DNA of 64,000 nucleotides from Kocuria sp. TGY1127_2 (lineage in GTDB: Bacteria > Actinomycetota > Actinomycetes > Actinomycetales > Micrococcaceae). The notes below the pieces were generated by a model. It worked only from the letters and a program-made list of their open reading frames with translations. It made no database searches and was not told the DNA's origin. This document shows, piece after piece, positions 8,540-18,261 of the stretch. Location: the NCBI RefSeq assembly GCF_013394385.1, contig NZ_AP022834.1, forward strand, positions 1,674,001 to 1,738,000, in the 5' to 3' direction. Both the position numbers and the translations under genes were made by a program. The first letter of the stretch is position 1, and every line of letters starts with the position of its first letter.

Positions 8540-10927
8540 TCAGGACGCAGGTTGGGTGGGTGTCGGACGAGAACCCGTGATCCGGTAGACGTCGTACACG
8601 CCGTCGATGCCGCGGACAGTATTAAGCACATGGTCAAGGTATCTGGGATCGCCCATTTCGAAGGAGAACCGGGAAATAGCAAGCCGTGACACGTTGGTGT
8701 GAACATTCGCCGAGAGAATATTGACGTGGCTTTCCGACAGCACCCTGGTCACATCCGAGAGCAAAGACTTGCGGTCCAAAGCCTCGACCTGGATTTCGAC
8801 CAGGAACACCGAGGATTTGGTCGGTGCCCACTGCACCTCGATGCGCCGGGGGTCATCCTGTGCCTGCCGCATATTGGGACAATCCACACGGTGCACCGAG
8901 ATGCCATTGCCGCGGGTCACAATTCCCATGATCTCGTCCGGAGGCACGGGCGTGCAGCAACGTGCCAATTTGGTGTAGACGCCATCTGCACCTTGGACCA
9001 CTACGCCCGAATCCGCGAACTTGGGACGCGCATGCGTCGTAATGGAGGTTTCTTCCTCGAGGTCTTCTTCCTCGGTTCCAGAAGGACCGCCCAAGAGATC
9101 GACAAGTCGGTCGATGACGTCCTGGGCCTTGATCTGGCCTTCCCCGACGGCCTCGTACAGGGCGGCGACGTCGTCCTTGTGTTGTTCCTCTGCGACCGAC
9201 AAGAGGAGTTTGCTCGTCAGAAGCCTCTGCAAAGGCAGGCTATGGCGGCGCATTGACCGCGTGAGGTTGTCCTTACCTTTCTCGATGGCCTCTTCGCGGC
9301 GTTCCTTGGTCAGATAATGCCGGATTTTGGTCCGCGCCCGTGGACTCGCGACGAATTTGAGCCAGTCCTCGCTGGGGCCGGCGTCCTCGGCCTTTGTCGT
9401 CAGAATCTCAATACGGTCACCGTGGTTGAGCTTCGAGGACAGGGGCACAAGCTTGCCATTCACCCTCGCGCCGATGGTGTGCTCGCCGACCTGGGTGTGT
9501 ATCGCGTACGCAAAATCGACCGGTGTCGAGCCGGCCGGAAGGGAAAGAACGTCCCCCGCAGGTGTGAACACAAAAACTTCCTGGGCGTTGACCTCATAGC
9601 GCAGCGAGTCCAGGAATTCTGACGAGTCACTGGTCTCGGATTGCCAGGACATCAACGACTGCAACCACTTCAGCGCGTCGGCGGAGTCTTCGGTGCGTTG
9701 CCCTGAGGAGGAAGCTTCTCCACGGGCGGCGGCTTTGTACTTCCAGTGGGCAGCAATGCCGTATTCGGCTTTCTGGTGCATCTCGTGCGTACGGATCTGC
9801 ACCTCAACGGGGCGCCCGGATGGGCCGATCACTGCGGTATGCAATGACTGGTACGTGTTGAATTTGGGAACCGCAATGTAGTCCTTGAATCTGCCCGGGA
9901 GAGGTTTCCACACCTCATGGATCGCACCGAGCGCTGCATAACAGTCGCGCACGGAATCCACGAGGATCCGGATCGCAAGGAGATCGTAGATCTCGTCGAA
10001 CTCTTTGTCCCGAAGGATCATTTTTTGGTAGATCGAGTAATAATGCTTCGGTCGCCCCGTGACCTCGCACGAGATGTTGGACGCCTTGAGCTCGTCCATC
10101 ACCCCTGTGCGGATTTCCTGGAGCTGCCGTTCGCGCTCCGGGGTACGGTCCCCGACCATCCGCACGATCTCGTCGTAGATGCGAGGTTCAAGGGCCGCGA
10201 AGGAGAGATCTTCAAGCTCCCATTTAATGGTGTTGATTCCCAACCGGTGTGCCAATGGGGCGAAGATTTCCAGCGTTTCTTTCGCTTTGCGGGCACTCGA
10301 CTGCGGGGACACGAAACGCCACGTTCGTGCGTTGTGGAGACGGTCGGCCAATTTGATGACGAGAACACGGATGTCCTTGGCCATGGCGATGACCATTTTG
10401 CGGACCGTCTCGGCTTGGGCGTGTTCCCCGTAGGTGACCTTGTCGAGTTTGGTCACGCCATCGACGAGTTCGGCGACTTCTTCACCGAAGTCTGCCGTGA
10501 GCTCCTCCAGCGAGTACTCCGTGTCCTCAACCGTGTCATGCAACAACCCGGCAATGAGCGTGGCCCCGGAAGCACCCAATTCCGCCAGAATCGTAGTGAC
10601 GGCAACCGGGTGAGTGATGTACGGATCGCCGCTCTTGCGCTTCTGCCCGGTGTGGTGCTTGTCCGCGACGGCGAAGGCTCGCTCGATCGTGGAGAAGTCC
10701 TCCTGCGGATTGTTGGCCTTGACCGTTCTCAGCAAGGGAACCAGAACCGGCGAGACCGGTTTGCTTCTGCTGGCCGCGGTCGAGTCGCTGACGCCTTCCG
10801 TTGGCTGGTTCCCGTTTTCGGCCGGGATGACGGAAGCTTTGGGGAATGCCCGGCGTTCGGGTGTCCTCGTCGACGCCGACATAACCCTATGAGTCCCGTG
10901 GCTTTGTTGATCATCGGATGATGCCAT
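8540..10927 (-). CDS. rel: bifunctional (p)ppGpp synthetase/hydrolase, RSH family
   Basis: Stringent-response enzyme that makes and degrades (p)ppGpp on the ribosome; 795 aa. The hydrolase domain has the HD pair at residues 130-131 (GLLHDTVEDT). The synthetase domain carries RFKD at 346-349, the RXKD signature of bifunctional Rel enzymes rather than the EXDD of synthetase-only RelA. A TGS domain (VFVFTPAGDVLSLPAGSTPVDFAYAIHT) and a C-terminal ACT domain follow, with the conserved cysteine region LARCCTPVPPDEIMG between them. The ATG at 10927 has an AGGAGG site six bases upstream. The first 60 residues are poorly conserved. It follows secF on the same strand but is separated from it by a terminator. 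Confidence 0.97.
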   Translation of the reverse strand: MASSDDQQSHGTHRVMSASTRTPERRAFPKASVIPAENGNQPTEGVSDSTAASRSKPVSPVLVPLLRTVKANNPQEDFSTIERAFAVADKHHTGQKRKSGDPYITHPVAVTTILAELGASGATLIAGLLHDTVEDTEYSLEELTADFGEEVAELVDGVTKLDKVTYGEHAQAETVRKMVIAMAKDIRVLVIKLADRLHNARTWRFVSPQSSARKAKETLEIFAPLAHRLGINTIKWELEDLSFAALEPRIYDEIVRMVGDRTPERERQLQEIRTGVMDELKASNISCEVTGRPKHYYSIYQKMILRDKEFDEIYDLLAIRILVDSVRDCYAALGAIHEVWKPLPGRFKDYIAVPKFNTYQSLHTAVIGPSGRPVEVQIRTHEMHQKAEYGIAAHWKYKAAARGEASSSGQRTEDSADALKWLQSLMSWQSETSDSSEFLDSLRYEVNAQEVFVFTPAGDVLSLPAGSTPVDFAYAIHTQVGEHTIGARVNGKLVPLSSKLNHGDRIEILTTKAEDAGPSEDWLKFVASPRARTKIRHYLTKERREEAIEKGKDNLTRSMRRHSLPLQRLLTSKLLLSVAEEQHKDDVAALYEAVGEGQIKAQDVIDRLVDLLGGPSGTEEEDLEEETSITTHARPKFADSGVVVQGADGVYTKLARCCTPVPPDEIMGIVTRGNGISVHRVDCPNMRQAQDDPRRIEVQWAPTKSSVFLVEIQVEALDRKSLLSDVTRVLSESHVNILSANVHTNVSRLAISRFSFEMGDPRYLDHVLNTVRGIDGVYDVYRITGSRPTPTQPAS

Positions 10928-11018
10928 GATGAACCTCCTGACCGTGTAATGGACTTAGTTTAGTCCTCCCCGAGCGCTGAGCCGATTCGAAGCAGCCGGG
11001 GCCTCTCTGAGCGAACGC

Positions 11019-11054
11019 AAAAACGCCGGCGCGGCTTCACAGCCGCACCGGCGT
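11019..11054 (-). terminator. rho-independent terminator of the yajC-secD-secF unit
   Basis: On the minus strand a 14-bp stem with a single mismatch (AGCCGC...CGGCGT arms, 4-base loop) is followed by five T. It separates secF from rel. Confidence 0.9.
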
Positions 11055-11075
11055 CGCACTTCGGCGGTGGCGTTC

Positions 11076-12242
11076 TCAGACGACCGCACCGTTATCCGGT
11101 TTGTCGTCACCGCCCGGGTCCAAACGGGGTACCGGATTGGTATCCGTGGTGACATCGCCGTGACTCTGCGGGGAACGGCCCGCTGCCGAGGAGCCGGACC
11201 GGCTCGCGCTCGAGGACCCGGAAGATCGGGTTTCGCGGCCGGTCTCGGATGCGGCAGCTGTGTCCTCCGAGGAGGCGACACCCTCGACGAGCCTCGCCTG
11301 TTCCTTGATCGGCTTCTCCCCCTGACGCAAAACGGCATAGAGGGGGGCGGAGACGAACAAGGTTCCCAAGGTGCCCATGATGATGCCGATGAACAAGGCA
11401 AGGGACAGATCCTGCAGTGTTCCCGCACCGAGCAGGAAGGCCCCAATGAACAGGATCGAGCCGACGGGCAGGATTCCGACGACCGACGTATTGATCGACC
11501 TCACCAGGGTCTGGTTGACCGCCAGGTTGACCTCGTCGGCGAAGGTCCGCTTCCTGTTGCTCCGGTATCCCTTGGTGTTCTCGCGAATCTTGTCGAAGAC
11601 CACGACCGAGTCGTAGAGCGAGTAGGAAAGGATCGTGAGGAATCCGATAATTGCCGACGGAGTCACTTCGAAGCCCACCAACGCGTAGACGCCTGCCGTG
11701 GTGATGACGGTGAAGAGCAGGCCGGCGATGGCCGACAGAGACATCTTGACGGTGCGGAAATACAGCGCCATGCCGATGGTTGCCAGCACGACGAAGACGA
11801 TCAGCCCCCAGGTGGCTTGACGGGTGACACCGGCGCCCCATGTCGGACCGACGTACGAGGAGGTCACGTCGTCGGGTTTGACGTCGTAGGCCTTCTGCAG
11901 GGCTTCCTTGACGGCGAGCGTGTCGTCATCGCTCAACTGTTCGGTTTGCACGCGAACGGTTCCGGCGGCAATGCGAGTCACCTCGGTCTCGGCCGCGCCC
12001 GCGTGCTTCGAAACGGCGTCCTTCCCGGTCTGGATATCCGTGTCCTTGGCATCGGAAACCGTGAACTCGGAACCGCCCCGGAAGTCGATGCCCATTTTGA
12101 ACCCACCCGTGAGGACGGGGATCAGAAGAGCGATGATGACCAGTACCGCGGAAATTCCAAGCCAAAGCTTCTTCTTCGGAATAAACGGCAGGGAAGTCTT
12201 GCCCGTATAAAGATTGCTACCGAACTCTGCGAACTTAGGCAT
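11076..12242 (-). CDS. secF: protein translocase subunit SecF
   Basis: Inner-membrane RND-type subunit that works with SecD to drive late steps of Sec export; 388 aa. It has the N-terminal membrane helix, the conserved GIDFRGGSEF motif opening the extracytoplasmic domain, and five more membrane segments including YSLYDSVVVFDKIREN, a hallmark of SecF. A 70-residue hydrophilic Ser/Arg/Gly-rich C-terminal tail is added and looks disordered, as often in actinobacteria. The start overlaps the end of secD by eight bases, so the two are translationally coupled. Confidence 0.96.
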   Translation of the reverse strand: MPKFAEFGSNLYTGKTSLPFIPKKKLWLGISAVLVIIALLIPVLTGGFKMGIDFRGGSEFTVSDAKDTDIQTGKDAVSKHAGAAETEVTRIAAGTVRVQTEQLSDDDTLAVKEALQKAYDVKPDDVTSSYVGPTWGAGVTRQATWGLIVFVVLATIGMALYFRTVKMSLSAIAGLLFTVITTAGVYALVGFEVTPSAIIGFLTILSYSLYDSVVVFDKIRENTKGYRSNRKRTFADEVNLAVNQTLVRSINTSVVGILPVGSILFIGAFLLGAGTLQDLSLALFIGIIMGTLGTLFVSAPLYAVLRQGEKPIKEQARLVEGVASSEDTAAASETGRETRSSGSSSASRSGSSAAGRSPQSHGDVTTDTNPVPRLDPGGDDKPDNGAVV

Positions 12243-13992
12243 TGTCGGCTCCTTCAGGATTTTGGCCGGGGTTCTCTTCAGGGGATTCGGCCTGGTGCTC
12301 CTTCGACTTCAGAGCCTCGGCACGGCGTCTTTCGGCGATGGTGAGGGGACGGTCCGGTTCTTCCCCGGCTTCGTCCCGGCGGCGCTTCCGACGCGGTGAA
12401 TCTTCAGGGTCGCGGAGCCGGCCCGCTCCCCGGTACAACGGGACGTACCCGAGGGCGTGAGCATCCAGCCCGGAGAGTCTGTGTCCTTCCCCGAAGAACT
12501 TGGTCCTGGAAAGCAGAACCATCATCGGATGGGTGAACCAGAAGATCACCATGAGATCGGCAATCGCCGTGAGGCCCAGTGTGAACGCGAAGCCTCGCAC
12601 GTTACCCACGGCCACGAAGTACAGCACGACGGCGGCCAGGAGGTTGACGCCCTTGGACGCCCATATGGTCCTGCGCGCTCGCATCCACCCGTGGTCCACC
12701 GCAGAGGGCACACTTCGTCCGTCCCTCAAACCGTCTCTGATGCGTTCAAAGTAGACGATGAACGAGTCCGCCGTCTGCCCGATCGCGACAATGAGACCCG
12801 CGACGCCCGCGAGGGAGAGTCTGTAGTTGACCCCCCAGCCGAGCAGTGTAATGGCCTCGTAGGTGACCACTCCCGCGACGAGCAGGGAGGCAATCGTCAC
12901 GAATCCGAGTAGTCGGTATTGGAACAGCGAGTAGACGCAGACGAGCAGCAGACCGATGATTCCGGCGATAATGCCCATCTGCAACTGGTCCGTACCCAAG
13001 GTCGCCGATATCTGTTGCTCGGACTCGATCTTGAAGCTGATCGGCAGCGCCCCGTATTTCAGCTGTTCGGAAAGGCCCTTGGCGTCATCCTCGGTGAAGT
13101 TGCCGGTGATCTGAGCCTGACCGTCGGAAATCACGTTCTGCGCTCGAGGAGCCTGCAGTACTCCACCGTCGAGCATGATCGCGAAGGACGCCTTGGGGTC
13201 GTTTTGGTCCTGGCCGTAGAAGCCGTAGAGACGCTGGGTCACGTCTTTGAAGACGTTCTTCGCGTGATCGGTGAACGTGATGTTCACGCCCCACTGACCC
13301 GTGCTCACGCCGCCGCCGGACTCGACCTGTGAATGGCTGGCATCCTTGATGTCAGAGCCATTGAGCTCGACAGGACCCAGAATGTATTTCTGTTTGCCGT
13401 CCTGGGAGCAGGCAACGACGGCTTTCTTGGGATCGAGTTGGTCGTCTTTACCCGGATTCGCGGTGCAATCGCGTTGCTCGTACTGCTTCTGTAACTCGGG
13501 GGTGATCCAATTGGAATCGGATCCGTTGGTCGGTTGAGCGTCCGGGTGAGGGAGTTTGGACTCTTCCGTGCGTTTGTCCTGCGGCACGGCCGCCCCGTCC
13601 CCCTCGGCCAGAACCGATCGGAAGGACATCTGGGCCGAGGCCTGAATGAGATCCCGGGTTTCCTGACTCGGCGTATCAGGCATCGAAACGACAACGTTCT
13701 TGCCTGATTGGGTGCTGACCTCTGCCTCCGAGACGCCGGCACCGTCGACGCGCTGACGAATAATGTCCACGGCCTGGTCGAGCTGGTCCTTGCTGATGTC
13801 GCCGCCCCCGTTGGTGGCCTTGGGAGACAGGATCATCTCCGTGCCACCGGACAAATCCAGGGCGAGCTTGGGTGCGGCGGAACCACCGAGCTTGGTGGCC
13901 GACAGACCGACGACCCCACCGAGGACCACCACGATGGCGGTCAACAGGAGCAGGGCCTTTCGGGCACCCGACATTCGTTTATTCCGAGCCAT
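12235..13992 (-). CDS. secD: protein translocase subunit SecD
   Basis: SecD partner of SecF; 585 aa. After the first membrane helix comes the LALDLSGGTEM motif, a large periplasmic-side domain (about residues 60-330), then five membrane helices with GLIVAIGQTADSFIVYFERIRDG, a form of the conserved SecD segment. In this segment the usual Asn-Val-Asp residues are replaced by Gln-Thr-Ala-Asp-Ser, a variant frequent in actinobacteria. The last 75 residues are a charged tail rich in Arg, Glu and Lys. It lies between yajC and secF, with a stem-loop in the gap after yajC. Confidence 0.96.
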   Translation of the reverse strand: MARNKRMSGARKALLLLTAIVVVLGGVVGLSATKLGGSAAPKLALDLSGGTEMILSPKATNGGGDISKDQLDQAVDIIRQRVDGAGVSEAEVSTQSGKNVVVSMPDTPSQETRDLIQASAQMSFRSVLAEGDGAAVPQDKRTEESKLPHPDAQPTNGSDSNWITPELQKQYEQRDCTANPGKDDQLDPKKAVVACSQDGKQKYILGPVELNGSDIKDASHSQVESGGGVSTGQWGVNITFTDHAKNVFKDVTQRLYGFYGQDQNDPKASFAIMLDGGVLQAPRAQNVISDGQAQITGNFTEDDAKGLSEQLKYGALPISFKIESEQQISATLGTDQLQMGIIAGIIGLLLVCVYSLFQYRLLGFVTIASLLVAGVVTYEAITLLGWGVNYRLSLAGVAGLIVAIGQTADSFIVYFERIRDGLRDGRSVPSAVDHGWMRARRTIWASKGVNLLAAVVLYFVAVGNVRGFAFTLGLTAIADLMVIFWFTHPMMVLLSRTKFFGEGHRLSGLDAHALGYVPLYRGAGRLRDPEDSPRRKRRRDEAGEEPDRPLTIAERRRAEALKSKEHQAESPEENPGQNPEGADNA

Positions 13993-14014
13993 AAGGATTC
14001 CTGAGGATCATAAG

Positions 14015-14045
14015 TCGAGGTGCCCGCCGCCGGCGGACACCTCGA
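14015..14045. other. strong stem-loop between yajC and secD
   Basis: TCGAGGTG and CACCTCGA enclose a second perfect stem CCGCC/GGCGG, with one mismatch between them. No T-run follows, so it is more likely an mRNA stability or partial-termination element inside the operon than a full terminator. Confidence 0.5.
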
Positions 14046-14059
14046 GAAGTGGGTTGAAC

Positions 14060-14659
14060 TTAACGGGACGAACCGAAGTTGTCGTCGCCTTCAGGGCGGT
14101 CCTCGCGGTAACCGCTCTGGCTCTCATCGCGGAAGCCCTGTGAGCGCTCGTCCTGAATCGGCTCACCGTTCAAGCGCGGATCGTTTTCTGCAGCAGGAGC
14201 CGAAGAGCCGAATCCGGGGCCGGACTGCGACGCCTCACCCTGGAATTCTCCGGTTCCCTGCTGGGGCTGGTCGGTCACGCCCTGCGCGGCTGCGGCACGA
14301 GCGGCCTCAGGGGTTCCCGGGACCTGACCGTTCTGATCCAGGACCGTGGTGACGGCACCCAAGTGAACCGTGATTTCGGTCTTGGGAGCAACTTCGATGA
14401 CCGCGCGATTGGCCTCACGGTCGATCGACACGATGGTTCCGAACACGCCGAACTGTGTCATGACGCGTGTGCCCGGCGTCATGGCTTGCTGACGCTCTTG
14501 CATCTGCTGACGTGCCTTCTTCTGGCGGCGCATCGGCAGGACGAGGAATACGATGACCACCACCAGCATGAGCCCCAGTAGGAGGAAGTTGGAGCCACCG
14601 GCTCCGCCTTGCTCGGCGGCCTGAAGGCTTCCTGATGGATTGATGGTGGAAAGTAACAT
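14060..14659 (-). CDS. yajC: preprotein translocase subunit YajC
   Basis: Small accessory protein of SecDF; 199 aa, longer than the usual 90-130. One membrane helix (FLLLGLMLVVVIVFLVLPM) is followed by the conserved soluble part QKKARQQMQERQQAMTPGTRVMTQFGVFGTIVSID. About 95 C-terminal residues are low-complexity, rich in Gly, Gln, Ser and Asp, and probably disordered; this tail is the unusual feature. The ATG at 14659 has GAGGAA seven bases upstream. It is the first gene of the yajC-secD-secF set and follows ruvB. Confidence 0.93.
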   Translation of the reverse strand: MLLSTINPSGSLQAAEQGGAGGSNFLLLGLMLVVVIVFLVLPMRRQKKARQQMQERQQAMTPGTRVMTQFGVFGTIVSIDREANRAVIEVAPKTEITVHLGAVTTVLDQNGQVPGTPEAARAAAAQGVTDQPQQGTGEFQGEASQSGPGFGSSAPAAENDPRLNGEPIQDERSQGFRDESQSGYREDRPEGDDNFGSSR

Positions 14660-14775
14660 GTGTTCCTCACGTAATTGATCGTGACCGCCCCCGTGCAGGC
14701 GCCCGATGAGGACGGGAGGGCAGACTTAGGCAAGTCTAATTGAAGAGTCTGAATATCCCGTCAAGACTTCTCGGC

Positions 14776-15834
14776 TCATTTTTCGGGTGGCTCCAGGTCC
14801 AAGTGCTCCCAGGCAGACGGCAACGCCACTCGGCCTCGGGGCGTCCGCCCCATGAGGCCTTCCCGCACGAGGTAAGGCTCCGCCACGGTCTCCACGGTTT
14901 CCGTTTCTTCTCCGACCGCGATGGCCAAGGTCGAGAGCCCCACCGGTCCCCCGCCGAATTTGTGAATCAAAGATTCGAGAACCGATCGGTCAAGACGGTC
15001 CAAACCCCTCGAGTCGACCTCGTACATGTTCAATGCAGTCGCCGCGGTGCGCGCGTCGATGTCCTCGACCGCGTGCACCAGAGCCCAGTCGCGAACTCGC
15101 CGCAACAAGCGGTTGGCTATACGCGGGGTTCCCCGGGAGCGCGAGGCAATTTCGTGGAATCCTTCCGTGGTGATCTTGAGGTCCAGCAAAGAAGCCGACC
15201 GACGGAGCACGAGTTCCAGTTCCGCGACGTCGTAGAACTCCAGATGACCGGTGAACCCGAAGCGATCCCGGAGAGGACCGGGCAGCAGCCCCGCCCGTGT
15301 AGTCGCGCCGACGAGCGTGAAACTGGGCAATTCCAGCGGAATCGAGGTCGCGCCAGCGCCTTTCCCCACCACAATGTCCACCCGGAAGTCCTCCATGGCC
15401 ATGTACAGCATTTCTTCCGCGGGACGAGACATCCGATGGATTTCATCGAGGAAGAGGACTTCGCCCGGAGTCAGGGAGGAGAGTATGGCGGCGAGATCGC
15501 CCGAATGCTGGATTGCCGGTCCGGAGCTGATCCGAAGCGGCGAGCCCATCTCTTCCGCGATGATCATGGCAAGGGTCGTTTTGCCGAGGCCAGGAGGCCC
15601 TGAGAGCAGAACATGGTCCGCACTCTTGCCACGAAGCTTCGACGCTTCCAGGACAAGCGAGAGCTGCTGGCGGACCCGTTTCTGTCCGACGAAATCGTCA
15701 AGAGCTTTGGGCCGCAAAGCCGCCTCGATGGCTTTGTCCTCAGGTTCGATTTCCGCGTCTACCAATCGCTCCTGGCCCGCACGCTGCTGACCGGGTAAAT
15801 TCTGCGCGTCGTTCTCCGGGAATTGCTGTGTCAT
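14776..15834 (-). CDS. ruvB: Holliday junction branch migration ATPase RuvB
   Basis: AAA+ motor that, with RuvA, drives branch migration of Holliday junctions; 352 aa. Visible are Walker [10 protein letters not shown], Walker [10 protein letters not shown], the sensor region LVGATTRAG and arginine finger region PLRDRFG, and the C-terminal winged-helix with [10 protein letters not shown]. The first 35 residues are a variable charged extension. It is the last gene of the ruvC-ruvA-ruvB group, 18 bases after ruvA, with AAGGAA before its ATG. Confidence 0.97.
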   Translation of the reverse strand: MTQQFPENDAQNLPGQQRAGQERLVDAEIEPEDKAIEAALRPKALDDFVGQKRVRQQLSLVLEASKLRGKSADHVLLSGPPGLGKTTLAMIIAEEMGSPLRISSGPAIQHSGDLAAILSSLTPGEVLFLDEIHRMSRPAEEMLYMAMEDFRVDIVVGKGAGATSIPLELPSFTLVGATTRAGLLPGPLRDRFGFTGHLEFYDVAELELVLRRSASLLDLKITTEGFHEIASRSRGTPRIANRLLRRVRDWALVHAVEDIDARTAATALNMYEVDSRGLDRLDRSVLESLIHKFGGGPVGLSTLAIAVGEETETVETVAEPYLVREGLMGRTPRGRVALPSAWEHLDLEPPEK

Positions 15835-15852
15835 AAGTTCCTTTCCACGGAG

Positions 15853-16500
15853 CTATTTGGAGCGGTGGCCCATGCCGTTGACCCTGCCGAGACTTGCGAG
15901 AACCGCCCGAAGCGCCTCGGCAACATTCATGGAATCCGCCTCCGGTTCTGCTTCGGCGAACGAATCAACGGCTCCAGTGGCGTCTTTCTCATGCCAGCCG
16001 AGACCGATCAAGGCATCCAGAACTTGGGGCCGCCATGCCGGTCCTGGGGTCGAGGCCCCCTGGGGTGTATTTCCCGAATTCTGATCCTCCTCGGCATCAG
16101 GCAGGACGAGTTTGCCCGCCAGCTCCAGAACAATCCGCCTGGCCCCCTTGGGCCCGATTCCGGAAACTTTGCTGAAGGCCTTGTCGTCGCCGGATGCGAC
16201 GGCTCGCGAGACCTCGACGGGTGTGTACACGGACAACACCGCCAATGCGATCCGTGGGCCGATTCCGGAGACCGAAAGCATGGTCGTGAAGACCTCCCTC
16301 TCGCTGTCGTCCCGGAAGCCGAAGAGCGTCAACGAGTCTTCCTTGACGATCAGGGAAGTCTCCACATGCGCACGCTCACCGAGACGCAAGGTCGCAAGGG
16401 TTCCCGGAGTCGCCTGAACCAGCATTCCGACACCTCCGACCTCGATCACGGCCTCGTGGAGGCCGAGGTGGGTCACTGTGCCGGTCAGAGAAGAAATCAT
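15853..16500 (-). CDS. ruvA: Holliday junction branch migration protein RuvA
   Basis: DNA-binding subunit that holds the four-way junction and recruits RuvB; 215 aa. It shows the N-terminal OB-fold start MISSLTGTVTHLG, the paired helix-hairpin-helix region with GIGPRIALAVLSV and VSGIGPKGARRIVLEL, and the small C-terminal domain that contacts RuvB (VLDALIGLGWHEKDA). A variable acidic linker of about 25 residues lies before that domain. It sits between ruvC and ruvB on the same strand. Confidence 0.96.
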   Translation of the reverse strand: MISSLTGTVTHLGLHEAVIEVGGVGMLVQATPGTLATLRLGERAHVETSLIVKEDSLTLFGFRDDSEREVFTTMLSVSGIGPRIALAVLSVYTPVEVSRAVASGDDKAFSKVSGIGPKGARRIVLELAGKLVLPDAEEDQNSGNTPQGASTPGPAWRPQVLDALIGLGWHEKDATGAVDSFAEAEPEADSMNVAEALRAVLASLGRVNGMGHRSK

Positions 16501-16589
16501 ACTTCCATCTTATTCGAACAAAGTTACGAAAAACATTCAGCGGCGAGTCTGTGGACGGCGAACGCCCGTCCTCGGGCCCGATTCCGACC

Positions 16590-17261
16590 TCATCGACTGC
16601 GCCGTGACCGTTCTTCGGCCATTTTCCAGGCACGCTGAGCGGGGGTCATGGCACCGCTTGTGGCACCTGCTGGAATCGAGCCCTGATGGGTCTGAACACC
16701 AGTACCCATGTTGATTCCGGTGCCGATGATCCCTGACCGCCATCCGTGACAGATGGCCAGGGCCAAAGCGTCCGCGGCGTCGGCCGGTTTGGGGACTTCT
16801 TCGAGTTCCAGAATCCGGGCGACCATACGACCGACGGATTTTTTGTCGGCTCGACCACTGCCGGTGACCGCCGCTTTGACCTCTGAGGGGGTGTGCCACG
16901 CAACCGGAATGCCTGCCGCCGCGGCCGTCGCGATCACCACCCCGGAAGCGTGGGCCGTCCCGATCACGGTGTTGACGGATTCCTGGGCGAATACCCGTTC
17001 GATCGCCATCACATCGGGCCGGTACGTATCGATCCACCCTTGCATCGCTCGTTGGATATGCAGTACTCGGGTGTCGAGAGAATCGGCCGCCTGAGTGCCC
17101 GCGACGCCGGCATCGATGTAGTGGGCTTTCCGGTTCCCTGACATCTCGACGACGCCGAAACCGCATCTGGTCAGGCCGGGGTCCACGCCGAGAATGCGCA
17201 GAGGACCGGCAGAGGACGTCGATTCGACGGCCCCCACCGGTCCCTTTTTCTCGTGCGTCAT
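16590..17261 (-). CDS. ruvC: crossover junction endodeoxyribonuclease RuvC
   Basis: Resolvase that cuts Holliday junctions symmetrically; 223 aa with non-conserved extensions at both ends. The core has the RNase H-like fold motifs: first catalytic Asp in [15 protein letters not shown], Glu in MAIERVFAQ, and the C-terminal acidic pair region [16 protein letters not shown]. The C-terminal 45 residues are a low-complexity tail. It is the first gene of the ruvCAB set, 19 bases downstream of yebC, and is probably cotranscribed with it. Confidence 0.95.
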   Translation of the reverse strand: MTHEKKGPVGAVESTSSAGPLRILGVDPGLTRCGFGVVEMSGNRKAHYIDAGVAGTQAADSLDTRVLHIQRAMQGWIDTYRPDVMAIERVFAQESVNTVIGTAHASGVVIATAAAAGIPVAWHTPSEVKAAVTGSGRADKKSVGRMVARILELEEVPKPADAADALALAICHGWRSGIIGTGINMGTGVQTHQGSIPAGATSGAMTPAQRAWKMAEERSRRSR

Positions 17262-17280
17262 ATGCTAGTTCCCGATTCGA

Positions 17281-18042
17281 CTAGTCGTCGGCTTCGAGTT
17301 CTTCCATGACCTCGGCAGAGATGTCCGCATTCGAGTAGACGTTCTGGACGTCGTCCAGGGCTTCCACCGCATCGGCAAGGCGCAAGAACTTACGGGCGCC
17401 CTCTGCGTCCAGGTCCACCGTCATGGTTGGGCGCCACTGAGGGTCATCGTTGTTGTATTCGAGTTCGGCATCGTCCAGCGCCTTGCGAATCTCGGGAAGG
17501 TCGGTGGCCTCCGAGATGACTTCGAAGAATTCGTCTTCTTCCTTGACCTCGTCGGCACCAGCATCGAGCACTGCCATGAGGACGTCATCCTCGGTCAAGC
17601 CATCGCTCTTGGCGACCTCCACGACTCCCTTGCGCTCGAAGAGGAACGACACCGAACCGGGGTCCGCCATGGTTCCGCCGTTGCGCGTCACGGCCACGCG
17701 AACATCCGACGCTGCCCGGTTCTTGTTGTCGGTCAAGCACTCGATGTAGAGAGCGGATCCCTGAGGACCGCGTGCCTCATAGAGAATCTCGGAATATTCA
17801 ACGACTTCACCGGTGAGGCCCGCACCGCGCTTGACCGCGCGGTCAATGTTGTCATTGGGAACCGAGTTCTTCTTGGCCTTGGAAATGGCCAGGTCCAGAG
17901 CGGGGTTACCGGAAATATCCGCGCCGCCCATGCGAGCGGCAACCTCAATCCCCTTGATGTACTTGGCGAAGGCTTTGGCGCGCTTGGCGTCGATCGCCGC
18001 CTTCTTGTGTTTGGTGGTGGCCCACTTGGAGTGACCCGACAT
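17281..18042 (-). CDS. yebC: YebC/PmpR-family protein
   Basis: Protein of 253 aa from the YebC/PmpR family. The start [15 protein letters not shown] at 18042 is the family's near-invariant N-terminus and has GAGGAG in front; the open frame extends 52 codons upstream without conserved content. Members have been described both as DNA-binding transcription regulators and, more recently, as factors easing ribosome stalling on proline-rich stretches. The three-domain pattern is complete, ending in an acidic tail ([10 protein letters not shown]). It lies upstream of ruvC, the standard position. Confidence 0.95.
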   Translation of the reverse strand: MSGHSKWATTKHKKAAIDAKRAKAFAKYIKGIEVAARMGGADISGNPALDLAISKAKKNSVPNDNIDRAVKRGAGLTGEVVEYSEILYEARGPQGSALYIECLTDNKNRAASDVRVAVTRNGGTMADPGSVSFLFERKGVVEVAKSDGLTEDDVLMAVLDAGADEVKEEDEFFEVISEATDLPEIRKALDDAELEYNNDDPQWRPTMTVDLDAEGARKFLRLADAVEALDDVQNVYSNADISAEVMEELEADD

Positions 18043-18261
18043 AGATGTGCTCCTCGGATGTAGACAATTTCGTTGCGCGGCCGGAGAGCTTCTCCCCCGA
18101 GTCGACCCTGGCACGGTTTCCTGTGAGCTCGCGCGCCAGGACGGAACCAGGGCATCAGGCCGCGAATAAACCTGGTCCCATTGTAACGACGCGCGCAAAC
18201 CTCTCCCGCCGGGACTTGCTGATCCCTAACGACCGAGCTCGGGACGATGCCGCTTCAATGC

